Shown: positions 22,453 to 37,834, counted from the stretch's first letter. The stretch: 64,000 bases of DNA from Hydractinia symbiolongicarpus (GCF_029227915.1 NC_079883.1:7688001-7752000); one strand, 5' to 3'. Program-made: numbers and translations. Notes: generated by a model from the sequence alone, not told the origin.

Positions 22453-22912
22453 GCGTTGTCATTGCTCAACAAAAACGGCTATTTTTATAGCCACAAATCT
22501 TTTAAAACATTACTTTGTGCACGCTTCCAAATTACACAATGTGTAAAGTCTTGTCACAGTTACATTTATTGCTATACGATACTATGTCATATATGACACA
22601 AAAAAAATTTAGAAATACTTTGTAGGGTTAATTTGCCTGGGAGTGTTTCCGTGAAAAGCTGGGTTAAGTTAAATGTAAGCAATAACATGGATCAATGTAC
22701 TTGTCTTTTCTGCAAGTACAGCTAATAATACGTATGAAAAGTGAAGCTAATCCACACACACATGGGGAAGTATTTTAAATGTAGGCTAGTGTTCTTAAGC
22801 ACATTATTTAGAAGTTTTATTAACTTCGGTTAACTTGTAGTGACGCCAAGTAAATGTTTTTTTAAAGATGTGTGGTCTTAAAAAAGACCGTTTGTGTTTG
22901 GTAGACGTTGGT

Positions 22913-23317
22913 TTACTTGCTGCTTGTGTATTTTGTGACGGCTTTTGTTCCTTCACTGACTGCGTGTTTTGCAAGTTCTCCAGGCAAGAGAAGACGTACT
23001 GCGGTTTGAATTTCACGAGAAGAGATGGTCGACTTTTTGTTTTGAAGAGCCAAACGCGAAGCTTCGGAAGCAATGCGCTCAAAGATGTCGTTGACAAATG
23101 AGTTCATGATGCTCATAGCTTTGCTTGAAACTCCGACATCTGGGTGAACTTGTTTCAAAACATTGTAGATGTAAATAGCATAACTTTCCTTTCTCTTTCT
23201 CTTGCGTTTCTTTTCACCAGTTCCACCAATCTTTCCTCCTTTTTTGCCGGCTCTTTTTTCACCTTTCTTGGCTACTTTAGGTGCCTGTTTTCCTCCTTTA
23301 GCTGCTGCGTCAGACAT
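22913..23317 (-). CDS. H2B: Histone H2B
   Basis: Protein identical to copy 1. Variant stem-loop at 22874-22889. Confidence 0.98.
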   Translation of the reverse strand: MSDAAAKGGKQAPKVAKKGEKRAGKKGGKIGGTGEKKRKRKRKESYAIYIYNVLKQVHPDVGVSSKAMSIMNSFVNDIFERIASEASRLALQNKKSTISSREIQTAVRLLLPGELAKHAVSEGTKAVTKYTSSK

Positions 23318-23601
23318 GGTTAAAAATTTTTGCTACTTAACTTGTAAATAAGCATTAAACTGCAAGTCAAAACTTTTTGTTTATAAGTAAAAAAATCGGA
23401 TCGAATTCGATCCGAAAACGCCGATACGCAATTTAATTGGTTAAAAAAAAAATCTTTTGTTTAATACTTAATTATGATTGGTTAAAAAAACATGATTTCG
23501 ATCCTATTTTTATGATGAAAAAACGAGTAAAGTTTATTTCGTTAACACTTACGTTAAATATTCGTACGTTTTTGTATTAACTTACAAATCAAATCGCAGT
23601 T

Positions 23602-23982
23602 ATGTCTGGACGTGGAAAAGGTGGAAAAGCTAAGGCTAAAGCCAAGACAAGATCCTCAAGAGCTGGACTTCAATTTCCAGTCGGTAGAGTGCATAGATTC
23701 CTTCGTAGAGGGCACTATGCTAACCGAATTGGATCTGGAGCACCAGTTTACTTAGCAGCCGTCTTGGAATATTTATCTGCTGAGATATTGGAGTTGGCTG
23801 GTAACGCAGCAAGAGACAACAAAAAAGCTAGGATTATTCCAAGACATTTACAATTGGCTGTTCGTAATGATGAAGAATTAAACAAACTTTTGAGCGGTGT
23901 AACCATTGCAGCTGGTGGTGTTTTGCCAAACATTCAAGCTGTCTTACTCCCAAAGAAGAACGACAAAGGACAGAAGAAGTAA
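23602..23982 (+). CDS. H2A: Histone H2A
   Basis: Protein identical to copy 1. Stem-loop at 24005-24020. Confidence 0.98.
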   Translation: MSGRGKGGKAKAKAKTRSSRAGLQFPVGRVHRFLRRGHYANRIGSGAPVYLAAVLEYLSAEILELAGNAARDNKKARIIPRHLQLAVRNDEELNKLLSGVTIAAGGVLPNIQAVLLPKKNDKGQKK

Positions 23983-24179
23983 ACCGCTACACTCAGAAAA
24001 CAACGGCTATTTTTATAGCCACACATCTTTAAAAAAACATTGTTTTTTTCACAAAACTATAACCTTAAAGTCTAATAGATAATCCATGCATACGCCTTGT
24101 CCTAAGTAACTCAAAGAAATTAAATAAAAAAATTTGATCACAACGTCAAAATAAATTGCACGTATTTGCACCTACTAAT

Positions 24180-24299
24180 GTCTACGGCCATACCACGATG
24201 AACACACCCGTTCTCGTCTGATCACGGAAGTTAAGCATCGTCGGGCCGGGATAGTACTTGGATGGGGGACCGCCTGGGAACTCCCGGTGTCGTAGGCTT
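24180..24299 (+). rRNA. 5S rRNA: 5S ribosomal RNA
   Basis: RNA identical to type A; 5' flank reads TTTGCACCTA (type A TTTGCCCCTA) and the 22-bp segment is absent downstream. Confidence 0.98.
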
Positions 24300-24626
24300 T
24301 TCATTTTCATTTGCTGTGATATATTTCTTGTTATAACAATTAAGGAACGTGGCGGTTGTTGAAAGTGTTTCCTATGACATTTTCCTACGACATTTTCAGG
24401 TGATAGTACGAGAAAAAAGAGCTTTCAAATGCATACAAACTCGATCTATTGCCGATCATCCAATAACCCTGACGGAATGGCAAATAAAATAAAATTCCGC
24501 CGCCTTCCGAGGACTTATATCGCAATCACGTTTCGTAACAGCCAAGCGAGGTTTTACCTTAGCGTTTAAGTCACCACCGACATTTGGCCGCGCAACTTTT
24601 CTAAGCTCATTCATTTTGACTTAAGG

Positions 24627-24791
24627 AGGGGGCGAGCGCGGACGCAGGCCCCCACTACCAGAAATTGTACGGTCGAGTTACTGACGTTTGCAGTAATCGC
24701 AGAGGTCAGCCCAAGCGTAGTGCAATGCAAGAGCCTCACTCTGGAAGAAAACCCTCATTGATCAGTCTTTACTTCCCCGTCAGGTAAGTAT
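24627..24791 (-). ncRNA. U1: U1 spliceosomal snRNA
   Basis: Same RNA as copy 1; 5' end at 24791, PSE at 24840-24848. Confidence 0.95.
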
Positions 24792-24980
24792 GAGTTGGAA
24801 CTGCACCGTAGCATGAGGGTACCCTTCAAAGTTTGTTAATGCTTGTGGCTTGAGTGTGTTATAAACTGCCGTGTCGCGGGGCATAGGCTGTATTCTCCCC
24901 CAGTGTACGCGTTTTGTTCCCGCCGTAGACTATGCAGAGTGCCGTCGGAAAGAGGACTGCTATTATTCTTTTATTGCTTA

Positions 24981-25168
24981 TGTGGGCCGCCATCGGTAAT
25001 AGTGCAACACCAAGGCAACCCGTGGTCACGGCGTGAATGAATCCACCTCCATGACCCAAGGCCAAAAATCAGATTAATATACTGACCATTCAGAGAATGG
25101 CCTACCAGATATTAAACTGATAAGAACAGATACTACACTTGATCTTAGCCATTAGGCCGAGAAGCGAT
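24981..25168 (-). ncRNA. U2: U2 spliceosomal snRNA
   Basis: Same RNA as copy 1; PSE at 25214-25222. Confidence 0.95.
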
Positions 25169-25490
25169 AAAGAACAAGCGTTGCCATGATAGGCATCGTC
25201 CACACACCGTAACTGCTTGTGGAGCATGTCACGTTACTGTAAAGCTTACAACTGTCACCGCGTACGGATGGACGGCGACATAGTAAAAATCACGGCTGTT
25301 GATTTAGCCGTAGGATGGAGAGCGACTGTAGCGAGTGGATGGTAACTTACATGAATGCTAACAAAGGCGACGATACTAAGTGCGTGATATTACTTTCCAA
25401 TATGTCTGCGTACATTCCGTTTATCAACGCATTACGCCAGAACGTGCGCGCGCGTTACACAGTAGACCATGCAGCCGAAATGCGACAGTG

Positions 25491-25563
25491 CGACCCTGCC
25501 AGGAGTCGAACCTGGAATCCCCTGATTCGTAGTCAGATGCCTTATCCATTGGGCCACAGGGCC
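25491..25563 (-). tRNA. trnR-ACG: tRNA-Arg(ACG), G1 form
   Basis: Same as 19641-19713. Confidence 0.97.
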
Positions 25564-26142
25564 ATGCTTATGACTTCGCCCCATCGTCATTTTGGCTTGC
25601 GCATTCGTTTTACTTACGACAGAATTCTTCGTGTTTGTAGCCATGAAAGAAAGGGACTTCTGTGAGTGAATTTTTTTACTGTGGTCTAATAAAAAAGTCG
25701 AAACGCAGTGCCCAATATATGAATTGCTCCTAATAGCCGGAAACAGGCCGTGTCGATGATGTAGGCCGACATACGCAACGCAAACCAAAGAACGCTTTAT
25801 GAAAATCCTAACACGAGCGCGGAAGAAGCCCAAATTAACAGACTAGATGTAATGCTGAAGACCTCAAACTCCAGCAGCTTCTCTTGCAGACTATTGCGTC
25901 GTACTACAAATAAAAATTAACATGCTTTCGCATAGTCGCGGCACCCAAAACGGACATTATACGATGTACAGAAACACACATTTCTGTTTTCGCGCCAAAT
26001 CAATTCCCGGGAGTGGTACTTTTACGTCCGCATACTTCGCACCGTCTTAAATTATATCTCATTTACACGGTAATGTTTAGTATACTTCTACTGTGATAAC
26101 AAGCATCGTTTATCGTTGGATTGTTGTAAGAAAACATTAAAA

Positions 26143-26694
26143 ATGAGTGAAGCAGCTTCTCCAAAGAAAATCGCACCCAAGAAGAAACCTGCTGCAAAGA
26201 AGACAGCTGATCACCCTAAATATGTGGACATGATCAAGGCTGCTATCGCTACCCTAAAGGAACGCGGTGGTTCATCTCGCCAAGCTATTACAAAATATAT
26301 TCATGCAAATTACAAAGTTGCTGAAAACTCAGATCATCATCTGAAAATGGCTCTTAAACGAGGAGTAACATCAGGCGATTTGATTCAAACTAAAGGCACT
26401 GGTGCTTCTGGATCATTCAAGCTAGGTCAGGTAAAAAAAGAAAAACCTAAGAAAAAGGCCGCAGCAAAAAAGCCAACGGCAAAGAAGCCTACTGCAAAGA
26501 AAAGTACACCAAAAAAGAAGCCAGCAAAGAAGAGCACGCCAAAGAAAGCAGCAAAGAAGCCTGCCACAAAGAAAGCCTCGGCTAAGAAACCAGCAGCTAA
26601 GAAACCCACAAAGAAGCCTGTTGCTAAAAAACCTGCAGCAAAGAAGGTCAAAAAGACTCCCAAAAAGGCAGCAAAGAAGACCGCAAAAAAATAA
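26143..26694 (+). CDS. H1: Linker histone H1
   Basis: Protein identical to copy 1. Stem-loop at 26727-26742. Confidence 0.97.
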   Translation: MSEAASPKKIAPKKKPAAKKTADHPKYVDMIKAAIATLKERGGSSRQAITKYIHANYKVAENSDHHLKMALKRGVTSGDLIQTKGTGASGSFKLGQVKKEKPKKKAAAKKPTAKKPTAKKSTPKKKPAKKSTPKKAAKKPATKKASAKKPAAKKPTKKPVAKKPAAKKVKKTPKKAAKKTAKK

Positions 26695-27055
26695 TTTGTG
26701 TGTATCTGGCTATTACATTAACAAACGGCTATTTTTATAGCCACACATTTACAAAAAAACATTATCTTGGTACAAAGTTAAACTTGTTTAAGTCACTTAA
26801 ACAGTTAAAAAAGAGTAAATTTAAGATTAGATTCCCTAAGTTTAAGTATTTTCGTTTTTAAATTTCTTATTTTCTTGCTTTTACTTTTCTTGCCCTTCAT
26901 ATTTTTAACATTGTCAAACTTTATGTAGCATAAAATTTTTATGTAGCATAAAATTTAAACAGAAAGCAGGACAAAGTTTGATATAAAAAGCTAGCCGTAA
27001 TATTTTTTATGGATGTGTGGCTATAAAAATAGCCGTTTTTTGTTTGGTAAGATGC

Positions 27056-27469
<414 letters not shown>

Positions 27470-27947
27470 TTAAGAAGTCGATGTAGTACGGATACACAAG
27501 ACGGTCTAAAATGCACTATCGCGCCAAAGTTTTATTTCTCATATTGATTGACAGCTAAGGTTCAAAACAAACCATTTGATTGGTGCTAAGAAAGTAATTT
27601 CTGATTGGCTGCATAATGACATTACGCTCATTACTTTAACATTTTTATAAAATCTGTGTTTTTTGGCTACGGGAAAACGGCTGTATCTTCTGATACACAA
27701 AAGCTTTTGACTTTTTTTTTTTTTAGTAAGTAGCAGAAGGTTTGGCGAATTCCAACGATGCCAAATTTATTGCCTTACTGAAACATTAAGACCACGAATT
27801 TTTAAAAAAACTACAGTTTTACTTAAAAAAATGTACAAAATGTTCGGAACATTTTGTAATGACGCAACTCTATTGGTTAATTAGGGTGTTTCCACGAGCA
27901 GTAGGTAATTTTATGGCCTCTTTTTAAAGCTGTCTGAATTCTGTTAA

Positions 27948-28304
<357 letters not shown>

Positions 28305-28764
28305 GCGTTGTCATTGCTCAACAAAAACGGCTATTTTTATAGCCACAAATCTTTTAAAACATTACTTTGTGCACGCTTCCAAATTACACAATGTGTAAAG
28401 TCTTGTCACAGTTACATTTATTGCTATACGATACTATGTCATATATGACACAAAAAAAATTTAGAAATACTTTGTAGGGTTAATTTGCCTGGGAGTGTTT
28501 CCGTGAAAAGCTGGGTTAAGTTAAATGTAAGCAATAACATGGATCAATGTACTTGTCTTTTCTGCAAGTACAGCTAATAATACGTATGAAAAGTGAAGCT
28601 AATCCACACACACATGGGGAAGTATTTTAAATGTAGGCTAGTGTTCTTAAGCACATTATTTAGAAGTTTTATTAACTTCGGTTAACTTGTAGTGACGCCA
28701 AGTAAATGTTTTTTTAAAGATGTGTGGTCTTAAAAAAGACCGTTTGTGTTTGGTAGACGTTGGT

Positions 28765-29169
28765 TTACTTGCTGCTTGTGTATTTTGTGACGGCTTTTGT
28801 TCCTTCACTGACTGCGTGTTTTGCAAGTTCTCCAGGCAAGAGAAGACGTACTGCGGTTTGAATTTCACGAGAAGAGATGGTCGACTTTTTGTTTTGAAGA
28901 GCCAAACGCGAAGCTTCGGAAGCAATGCGCTCAAAGATGTCGTTGACAAATGAGTTCATGATGCTCATAGCTTTGCTTGAAACTCCGACATCTGGGTGAA
29001 CTTGTTTCAAAACATTGTAGATGTAAATAGCATAACTTTCCTTTCTCTTTCTCTTGCGTTTCTTTTCACCAGTTCCACCAATCTTTCCTCCTTTTTTGCC
29101 GGCTCTTTTTTCACCTTTCTTGGCTACTTTAGGTGCCTGTTTTCCTCCTTTAGCTGCTGCGTCAGACAT
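28765..29169 (-). CDS. H2B: Histone H2B
   Basis: Protein identical to copy 1. Variant stem-loop at 28726-28741. Confidence 0.98.
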   Translation of the reverse strand: MSDAAAKGGKQAPKVAKKGEKRAGKKGGKIGGTGEKKRKRKRKESYAIYIYNVLKQVHPDVGVSSKAMSIMNSFVNDIFERIASEASRLALQNKKSTISSREIQTAVRLLLPGELAKHAVSEGTKAVTKYTSSK

Positions 29170-29453
29170 GGTTAAAAATTTTTGCTACTTAACTTGTAAA
29201 TAAGCATTAAACTGCAAGTCAAAACTTTTTGTTTATAAGTAAAAAAATCGGATCGAATTCGATCCGAAAACGCCGATACGCAATTTAATTGGTTAAAAAA
29301 AAAATCTTTTGTTTAATACTTAATTATGATTGGTTAAAAAAACATGATTTCGATCCTATTTTTATGATGAAAAAACGAGTAAAGTTTATTTCGTTAACAC
29401 TTACGTTAAATATTCGTACGTTTTTGTATTAACTTACAAATCAAATCGCAGTT

Positions 29454-29834
29454 ATGTCTGGACGTGGAAAAGGTGGAAAAGCTAAGGCTAAAGCCAAGAC
29501 AAGATCCTCAAGAGCTGGACTTCAATTTCCAGTCGGTAGAGTGCATAGATTCCTTCGTAGAGGGCACTATGCTAACCGAATTGGATCTGGAGCACCAGTT
29601 TACTTAGCAGCCGTCTTGGAATATTTATCTGCTGAGATATTGGAGTTGGCTGGTAACGCAGCAAGAGACAACAAAAAAGCTAGGATTATTCCAAGACATT
29701 TACAATTGGCTGTTCGTAATGATGAAGAATTAAACAAACTTTTGAGCGGTGTAACCATTGCAGCTGGTGGTGTTTTGCCAAACATTCAAGCTGTCTTACT
29801 CCCAAAGAAGAACGACAAAGGACAGAAGAAGTAA
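29454..29834 (+). CDS. H2A: Histone H2A
   Basis: Protein identical to copy 1. Stem-loop at 29857-29872. Confidence 0.98.
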   Translation: MSGRGKGGKAKAKAKTRSSRAGLQFPVGRVHRFLRRGHYANRIGSGAPVYLAAVLEYLSAEILELAGNAARDNKKARIIPRHLQLAVRNDEELNKLLSGVTIAAGGVLPNIQAVLLPKKNDKGQKK

Positions 29835-30031
29835 ACCGCTACACTCAGAAAACAACGGCTATTTTTATAGCCACACATCTTTAAAAAAACATTGTTTTTT
29901 TCACAAAACTATAACCTTAAAGTCTAATAGATAATCCATGCATACGCCTTGTCCTAAGTAACTCAAAGAAATTAAATAAAAAAAATTGATCACAACGTCA
30001 AAATAAATTGCACGTATTTGCACCTACTAAT

Positions 30032-30151
30032 GTCTACGGCCATACCACGATGAACACACCCGTTCTCGTCTGATCACGGAAGTTAAGCATCGTCGGGCCG
30101 GGATAGTACTTGGATGGGGGACCGCCTGGGAACTCCCGGTGTCGTAGGCTT
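30032..30151 (+). rRNA. 5S rRNA: 5S ribosomal RNA
   Basis: Same 120-nt RNA; TTTT terminator follows. Confidence 0.98.
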
Positions 30152-30478
30152 TTCATTTTCATTTGCTGTGATATATTTCTTGTTATAACAATTAAGGAAC
30201 GTGGCGGTTGTTGAAAGTGTTTCCTATGACATTTTCCTACGACATTTTCAGGTGATAGTACGAGAAAAAAGAGCTTTCAAATGCATACAAACTCGATCTA
30301 TTGCCGATCATCCAATAACCCTGACGGAATGGCAAATAAAATAAAATTCCGCCGCCTTCCGAGGACTTATATCGCAATCACGTTTCGTAACAGCCAAGCG
30401 AGGTTTTACCTTAGCGTTTAAGTCACCACCGACATTTGGCCGCGCAACTTTTCTAAGCTCATTCATTTTGACTTAAGG

Positions 30479-30643
30479 AGGGGGCGAGCGCGGACGCAGG
30501 CCCCAACTACCAGAAATTGTACGGTCGAGTTACTGACGTTTGCAGTAATCGCAGAGGTCAGCCCAAGCGTAGTGCAATGCAAGAGCCTCACTCTGGAAGA
30601 AAACCCTCATTGATCAGTCTTTACTTCCCCGTCAGGTAAGTAT
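30479..30643 (-). ncRNA. U1: U1 spliceosomal snRNA, stem-loop 4 variant
   Basis: Differs from the other copies at 30505 (C to A on plus, G to U in the RNA). The change hits the first G of the GGGGG arm, breaking the bottom pair of stem-loop 4. Sm site and 5' end are unchanged, so function is likely kept. Confidence 0.93.
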
Positions 30644-30832
30644 GAGTTGGAACTGCACCGTAGCATGAGGGTACCCTTCAAAGTTTGTTAATGCTTGTGG
30701 CTTGAGTGTGTTATAAACTGCCGTGTCGCGGGGCATAGGCTGTATTCTCCCCCAGTGTACGCGTTTTGTTCCCGCCGTAGACTATGCAGAGTGCCGTCGG
30801 AAAGAGGACTGCTATTATTCTTTTATTGCTTA

Positions 30833-31020
30833 TGTGGGCCGCCATCGGTAATAGTGCAACACCAAGGCAACCCGTGGTCACGGCGTGAATGAATCCACCT
30901 CCATGACCCAAGGCCAAAAATCAGATTAATATACTGACCATTCAGAGAATGGCCTACCAGATATTAAACTGATAAGAACAGATACTACACTTGATCTTAG
31001 CCATTAGGCCGAGAAGCGAT
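30833..31020 (-). ncRNA. U2: U2 spliceosomal snRNA
   Basis: Same RNA as copy 1; PSE at 31066-31074. Confidence 0.95.
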
Positions 31021-31342
31021 AAAGAACAAGCGTTGCCATGATAGGCATCGTCCACACACCGTAACTGCTTGTGGAGCATGTCACGTTACTGTAAAGCTTA
31101 CAACTGTCACCGCGTACGGATGGACGGCGACATAGTAAAAATCACGGCTGTTGATTTAGCCGTAGGATGGAGAGCGACTGTAGCGAGTGGATGGTAACTT
31201 ACATGAATGCTAACAAAGGCGACGATACTAAGTGCGTGATATTACTTTCCAATATGTCTGCGTACATTCCGTTTATCAACGCATTACGCCAGAACGTGCG
31301 CGCGCGTTACACAGTAGACCATGCAGCCGAAATGCGACAGTG

Positions 31343-31415
31343 CGACCCTGCCAGGAGTCGAACCTGGAATCCCCTGATTCGTAGTCAGATGCCTTATCCA
31401 TTGGGCCACAGGGCC
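31343..31415 (-). tRNA. trnR-ACG: tRNA-Arg(ACG), G1 form
   Basis: Same as 19641-19713. Confidence 0.97.
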
Positions 31416-31994
31416 ATGCTTATGACTTCGCCCCATCGTCATTTTGGCTTGCGCATTCGTTTTACTTACGACAGAATTCTTCGTGTTTGTAGCCATGAAA
31501 GAAAGGGACTTCTGTGAGTGAATTTTTTTACTGTGGTCTAATAAAAAAGTCGAAACGCAGTGCCCAATATATGAATTGCTCCTAATAGCCGGAAACAGGC
31601 CGTGTCGATGATGTAGGCCGACATACGCAACGCAAACCAAAGAACGCTTTATGAAAATCCTAACACGAGCGCGGAAGAAGCCCAAATTAACAGACTAGAT
31701 GTAATGCTGAAGACCTCAAACTCCAGCAGCTTCTCTTGCAGACTATTGCGTCGTACTACAAATAAAAATTAACATGCTTTCGCATAGTCGCGGCACCCAA
31801 AACGGACATTATACGATGTACAGAAACACACATTTCTGTTTTCGCGCCAAATCAATTCCCGGGAGTGGTACTTTTACGTCCGCATACTTCGCACCGTCTT
31901 AAATTATATCTCATTTACACGGTAATGTTTAGTATACTTCTACTGTGATAACAAGCATCGTTTATCGTTGGATTGTTGTAAGAAAACATTAAAA

Positions 31995-32546
31995 ATGAGT
32001 GAAGCAGCTTCTCCAAAGAAAATCGCACCCAAGAAGAAACCTGCTGCAAAGAAGACAGCTGATCACCCTAAATATGTGGACATGATCAAGGCTGCTATCG
32101 CTACCCTAAAGGAACGCGGTGGTTCATCTCGCCAAGCTATTACAAAATATATTCATGCAAATTACAAAGTTGCTGAAAACTCAGATCATCATCTGAAAAT
32201 GGCTCTTAAACGAGGAGTAACATCAGGCGATTTGATTCAAACTAAAGGCACTGGTGCTTCTGGATCATTCAAGCTAGGTCAGGTAAAAAAAGAAAAACCT
32301 AAGAAAAAGGCCGCAGCAAAAAAGCCAACGGCAAAGAAGCCTACTGCAAAGAAAAGTACACCAAAAAAGAAGCCAGCAAAGAAGAGCACGCCAAAGAAAG
32401 CAGCAAAGAAGCCTGCCACAAAGAAAGCCTCGGCTAAGAAACCAGCAGCTAAGAAACCCACAAAGAAGCCTGTTGCTAAAAAACCTGCAGCAAAGAAGGT
32501 CAAAAAGACTCCCAAAAAGGCAGCAAAGAAGACCGCAAAAAAATAA
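31995..32546 (+). CDS. H1: Linker histone H1
   Basis: Protein identical to copy 1. Stem-loop at 32579-32594. Confidence 0.97.
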   Translation: MSEAASPKKIAPKKKPAAKKTADHPKYVDMIKAAIATLKERGGSSRQAITKYIHANYKVAENSDHHLKMALKRGVTSGDLIQTKGTGASGSFKLGQVKKEKPKKKAAAKKPTAKKPTAKKSTPKKKPAKKSTPKKAAKKPATKKASAKKPAAKKPTKKPVAKKPAAKKVKKTPKKAAKKTAKK

Positions 32547-32907
32547 TTTGTGTGTATCTGGCTATTACATTAACAAACGGCTATTTTTATAGCCACACAT
32601 TTACAAAAAAACATTATCTTGGTACAAAGTTAAACTTGTTTAAGTCACTTAAACAGTTAAAAAAGAGTAAATTTAAGATTAGATTCCCTAAGTTTAAGTA
32701 TTTTCGTTTTTAAATTTCTTATTTTCTTGCTTTTACTTTTCTTGCCCTTCATATTTTTAACATTGTCAAACTTTATGTAGCATAAAATTTTTATGTAGCA
32801 TAAAATTTAAACAGAAAGCAGGACAAAGTTTGATATAAAAAGCTAGCCGTAATATTTTTTATGGATGTGTGGCTATAAAAATAGCCGTTTTTTGTTTGGT
32901 AAGATGC

Positions 32908-33321
<414 letters not shown>

Positions 33322-33799
33322 TTAAGAAGTCGATGTAGTACGGATACACAAGACGGTCTAAAATGCACTATCGCGCCAAAGTTTTATTTCTCATATTGAT
33401 TGACAGCTAAGGTTCAAAACAAACCATTTGATTGGTGCTAAGAAAGTAATTTCTGATTGGCTGCATAATGACATTACGCTCATTACTTTAACATTTTTAT
33501 AAAATCTGTGTTTTTTGGCTACGGGAAAACGGCTGTATCTTCTGATACACAAAAGCTTTTGACTTTTTTTTTTTTTAGTAAGTAGCAGAAGGTTTGGCGA
33601 ATTCCAACGATGCCAAATTTATTGCCTTACTGAAACATTAAGACCACGAATTTTTAAAAAAACTACAGTTTTACTTAAAAAAATGTACAAAATGTTCGGA
33701 ACATTTTGTAATGACGCAACTCTATTGGTTAATTAGGGTGTTTCCACGAGCAGTAGGTAATTTTATGGCCTCTTTTTAAAGCTGTCTGAATTCTGTTAA

Positions 33800-34144
<345 letters not shown>

Positions 34145-34604
34145 GCGTTGTCATTGCTCAACAAAAACGGCTATTTTTATAGCCACAAATCTTTTAAAAC
34201 ATTACTTTGTGCACGCTTCCAAATTACACAATGTGTAAAGTCTTGTCACAGTTACATTTATTGCTATACGATACTATGTCATATATGACACAAAAAAAAT
34301 TTAGAAATACTTTGTAGGGTTAATTTGCCTGGGAGTGTTTCCGTGAAAAGCTGGGTTAAGTTAAATGTAAGCAATAACATGGATCAATGTACTTGTCTTT
34401 TCTGCAAGTACAGCTAATAATACGTATGAAAAGTGAAGCTAATCCACACACACATGGGGAAGTATTTTAAATGTAGGCTAGTGTTCTTAAGCACATTATT
34501 TAGAAGTTTTATTAACTTCGGTTAACTTGTAGTGACGCCAAGTAAATGTTTTTTTAAAGATGTGTGGTCTTAAAAAAGACCGTTTGTGTTTGGTAGACGT
34601 TGGT

Positions 34605-35009
34605 TTACTTGCTGCTTGTGTATTTTGTGACGGCTTTTGTTCCTTCACTGACTGCGTGTTTTGCAAGTTCTCCAGGCAAGAGAAGACGTACTGCGGTTTG
34701 AATTTCACGAGAAGAGATGGTCGACTTTTTGTTTTGAAGAGCCAAACGCGAAGCTTCGGAAGCAATGCGCTCAAAGATGTCGTTGACAAATGAGTTCATG
34801 ATGCTCATAGCTTTGCTTGAAACTCCGACATCTGGGTGAACTTGTTTCAAAACATTGTAGATGTAAATAGCATAACTTTCCTTTCTCTTTCTCTTGCGTT
34901 TCTTTTCACCAGTTCCACCAATCTTTCCTCCTTTTTTGCCGGCTCTTTTTTCACCTTTCTTGGCTACTTTAGGTGCCTGTTTTCCTCCTTTAGCTGCTGC
35001 GTCAGACAT
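34605..35009 (-). CDS. H2B: Histone H2B
   Basis: Protein identical to copy 1. Variant stem-loop at 34566-34581. Confidence 0.98.
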   Translation of the reverse strand: MSDAAAKGGKQAPKVAKKGEKRAGKKGGKIGGTGEKKRKRKRKESYAIYIYNVLKQVHPDVGVSSKAMSIMNSFVNDIFERIASEASRLALQNKKSTISSREIQTAVRLLLPGELAKHAVSEGTKAVTKYTSSK

Positions 35010-35293
35010 GGTTAAAAATTTTTGCTACTTAACTTGTAAATAAGCATTAAACTGCAAGTCAAAACTTTTTGTTTATAAGTAAAAAAATCGGATCGAATTC
35101 GATCCGAAAACGCCGATACGCAATTTAATTGGTTAAAAAAAAAATCTTTTGTTTAATACTTAATTATGATTGGTTAAAAAAACATGATTTCGATCCTATT
35201 TTTATGATGAAAAAACGAGTAAAGTTTATTTCGTTAACACTTACGTTAAATATTCGTACGTTTTTGTATTAACTTACAAATCAAATCGCAGTT

Positions 35294-35674
35294 ATGTCTG
35301 GACGTGGAAAAGGTGGAAAAGCTAAGGCTAAAGCCAAGACAAGATCCTCAAGAGCTGGACTTCAATTTCCAGTCGGTAGAGTGCATAGATTCCTTCGTAG
35401 AGGGCACTATGCTAACCGAATTGGATCTGGAGCACCAGTTTACTTAGCAGCCGTCTTGGAATATTTATCTGCTGAGATATTGGAGTTGGCTGGTAACGCA
35501 GCAAGAGACAACAAAAAAGCTAGGATTATTCCAAGACATTTACAATTGGCTGTTCGTAATGATGAAGAATTAAACAAACTTTTGAGCGGTGTAACCATTG
35601 CAGCTGGTGGTGTTTTGCCAAACATTCAAGCTGTCTTACTCCCAAAGAAGAACGACAAAGGACAGAAGAAGTAA
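35294..35674 (+). CDS. H2A: Histone H2A
   Basis: Protein identical to copy 1. Stem-loop at 35697-35712. Confidence 0.98.
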   Translation: MSGRGKGGKAKAKAKTRSSRAGLQFPVGRVHRFLRRGHYANRIGSGAPVYLAAVLEYLSAEILELAGNAARDNKKARIIPRHLQLAVRNDEELNKLLSGVTIAAGGVLPNIQAVLLPKKNDKGQKK

Positions 35675-35871
35675 ACCGCTACACTCAGAAAACAACGGCT
35701 ATTTTTATAGCCACACATCTTTAAAAAAACATTGTTTTTTTCACAAAACTATAACCTTAAAGTCTAATAGATAATCCATGCATACGCCTTGTCCTAAGTA
35801 ACTCAAAGAAATTAAATAAAAAAATTTGATCACAACGTCAAAATAAATTGCACGTATTTGCACCTACTAAT

Positions 35872-35991
35872 GTCTACGGCCATACCACGATGAACACACC
35901 CGTTCTCGTCTGATCACGGAAGTTAAGCATCGTCGGGCCGGGATAGTACTTGGATGGGGGACCGCCTGGGAACTCCCGGTGTCGTAGGCTT
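35872..35991 (+). rRNA. 5S rRNA: 5S ribosomal RNA
   Basis: Same 120-nt RNA; type B flanks. Confidence 0.98.
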
Positions 35992-36318
35992 TTCATTTTC
36001 ATTTGCTGTGATATATTTCTTGTTATAACAATTAAGGAACGTGGCGGTTGTTGAAAGTGTTTCCTATGACATTTTCCTACGACATTTTCAGGTGATAGTA
36101 CGAGAAAAAAGAGCTTTCAAATGCATACAAACTCGATCTATTGCCGATCATCCAATAACCCTGACGGAATGGCAAATAAAATAAAATTCCGCCGCCTTCC
36201 GAGGACTTATATCGCAATCACGTTTCGTAACAGCCAAGCGAGGTTTTACCTTAGCGTTTAAGTCACCACCGACATTTGGCCGCGCAACTTTTCTAAGCTC
36301 ATTCATTTTGACTTAAGG

Positions 36319-36483
36319 AGGGGGCGAGCGCGGACGCAGGCCCCCACTACCAGAAATTGTACGGTCGAGTTACTGACGTTTGCAGTAATCGCAGAGGTCA
36401 GCCCAAGCGTAGTGCAATGCAAGAGCCTCACTCTGGAAGAAAACCCTCATTGATCAGTCTTTACTTCCCCGTCAGGTAAGTAT
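36319..36483 (-). ncRNA. U1: U1 spliceosomal snRNA
   Basis: Same RNA as copy 1; PSE at 36532-36540. Confidence 0.95.
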
Positions 36484-36672
36484 GAGTTGGAACTGCACCG
36501 TAGCATGAGGGTACCCTTCAAAGTTTGTTAATGCTTGTGGCTTGAGTGTGTTATAAACTGCCGTGTCGCGGGGCATAGGCTGTATTCTCCCCCAGTGTAC
36601 GCGTTTTGTTCCCGCCGTAGACTATGCAGAGTGCCGTCGGAAAGAGGACTGCTATTATTCTTTTATTGCTTA

Positions 36673-36860
36673 TGTGGGCCGCCATCGGTAATAGTGCAAC
36701 ACCAAGGCAACCCGTGGTCACGGCGTGAATGAATCCACCTCCATGACCCAAGGCCAAAAATCAGATTAATATACTGACCATTCAGAGAATGGCCTACCAG
36801 ATATTAAACTGATAAGAACAGATACTACACTTGATCTTAGCCATTAGGCCGAGAAGCGAT
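36673..36860 (-). ncRNA. U2: U2 spliceosomal snRNA
   Basis: Same RNA as copy 1; PSE at 36906-36914. Confidence 0.95.
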
Positions 36861-37182
36861 AAAGAACAAGCGTTGCCATGATAGGCATCGTCCACACACC
36901 GTAACTGCTTGTGGAGCATGTCACGTTACTGTAAAGCTTACAACTGTCACCGCGTACGGATGGACGGCGACATAGTAAAAATCACGGCTGTTGATTTAGC
37001 CGTAGGATGGAGAGCGACTGTAGCGAGTGGATGGTAACTTACATGAATGCTAACAAAGGCGACGATACTAAGTGCGTGATATTACTTTCCAATATGTCTG
37101 CGTACATTCCGTTTATCAACGCATTACGCCAGAACGTGCGCGCGCGTTACACAGTAGACCATGCAGCCGAAATGCGACAGTG

Positions 37183-37255
37183 CGACCCTGCCAGGAGTCG
37201 AACCTGGAATCCCCTGATTCGTAGTCAGATGCCTTATCCATTGGGCCACAGGGCC
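37183..37255 (-). tRNA. trnR-ACG: tRNA-Arg(ACG), G1 form
   Basis: Same as 19641-19713. Confidence 0.97.
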
Positions 37256-37834
37256 ATGCTTATGACTTCGCCCCATCGTCATTTTGGCTTGCGCATTCGT
37301 TTTACTTACGACAGAATTCTTCGTGTTTGTAGCCATGAAAGAAAGGGACTTCTGTGAGTGAATTTTTTTACTGTGGTCTAATAAAAAAGTCGAAACGCAG
37401 TGCCCAATATATGAATTGCTCCTAATAGCCGGAAACAGGCCGTGTCGATGATGTAGGCCGACATACGCAACGCAAACCAAAGAACGCTTTATGAAAATCC
37501 TAACACGAGCGCGGAAGAAGCCCAAATTAACAGACTAGATGTAATGCTGAAGACCTCAAACTCCAGCAGCTTCTCTTGCAGACTATTGCGTCGTACTACA
37601 AATAAAAATTAACATGCTTTCGCATAGTCGCGGCACCCAAAACGGACATTATACGATGTACAGAAACACACATTTCTGTTTTCGCGCCAAATCAATTCCC
37701 GGGAGTGGTACTTTTACGTCCGCATACTTCGCACCGTCTTAAATTATATCTCATTTACACGGTAATGTTTAGTATACTTCTACTGTGATAACAAGCATCG
37801 TTTATCGTTGGATTGTTGTAAGAAAACATTAAAA

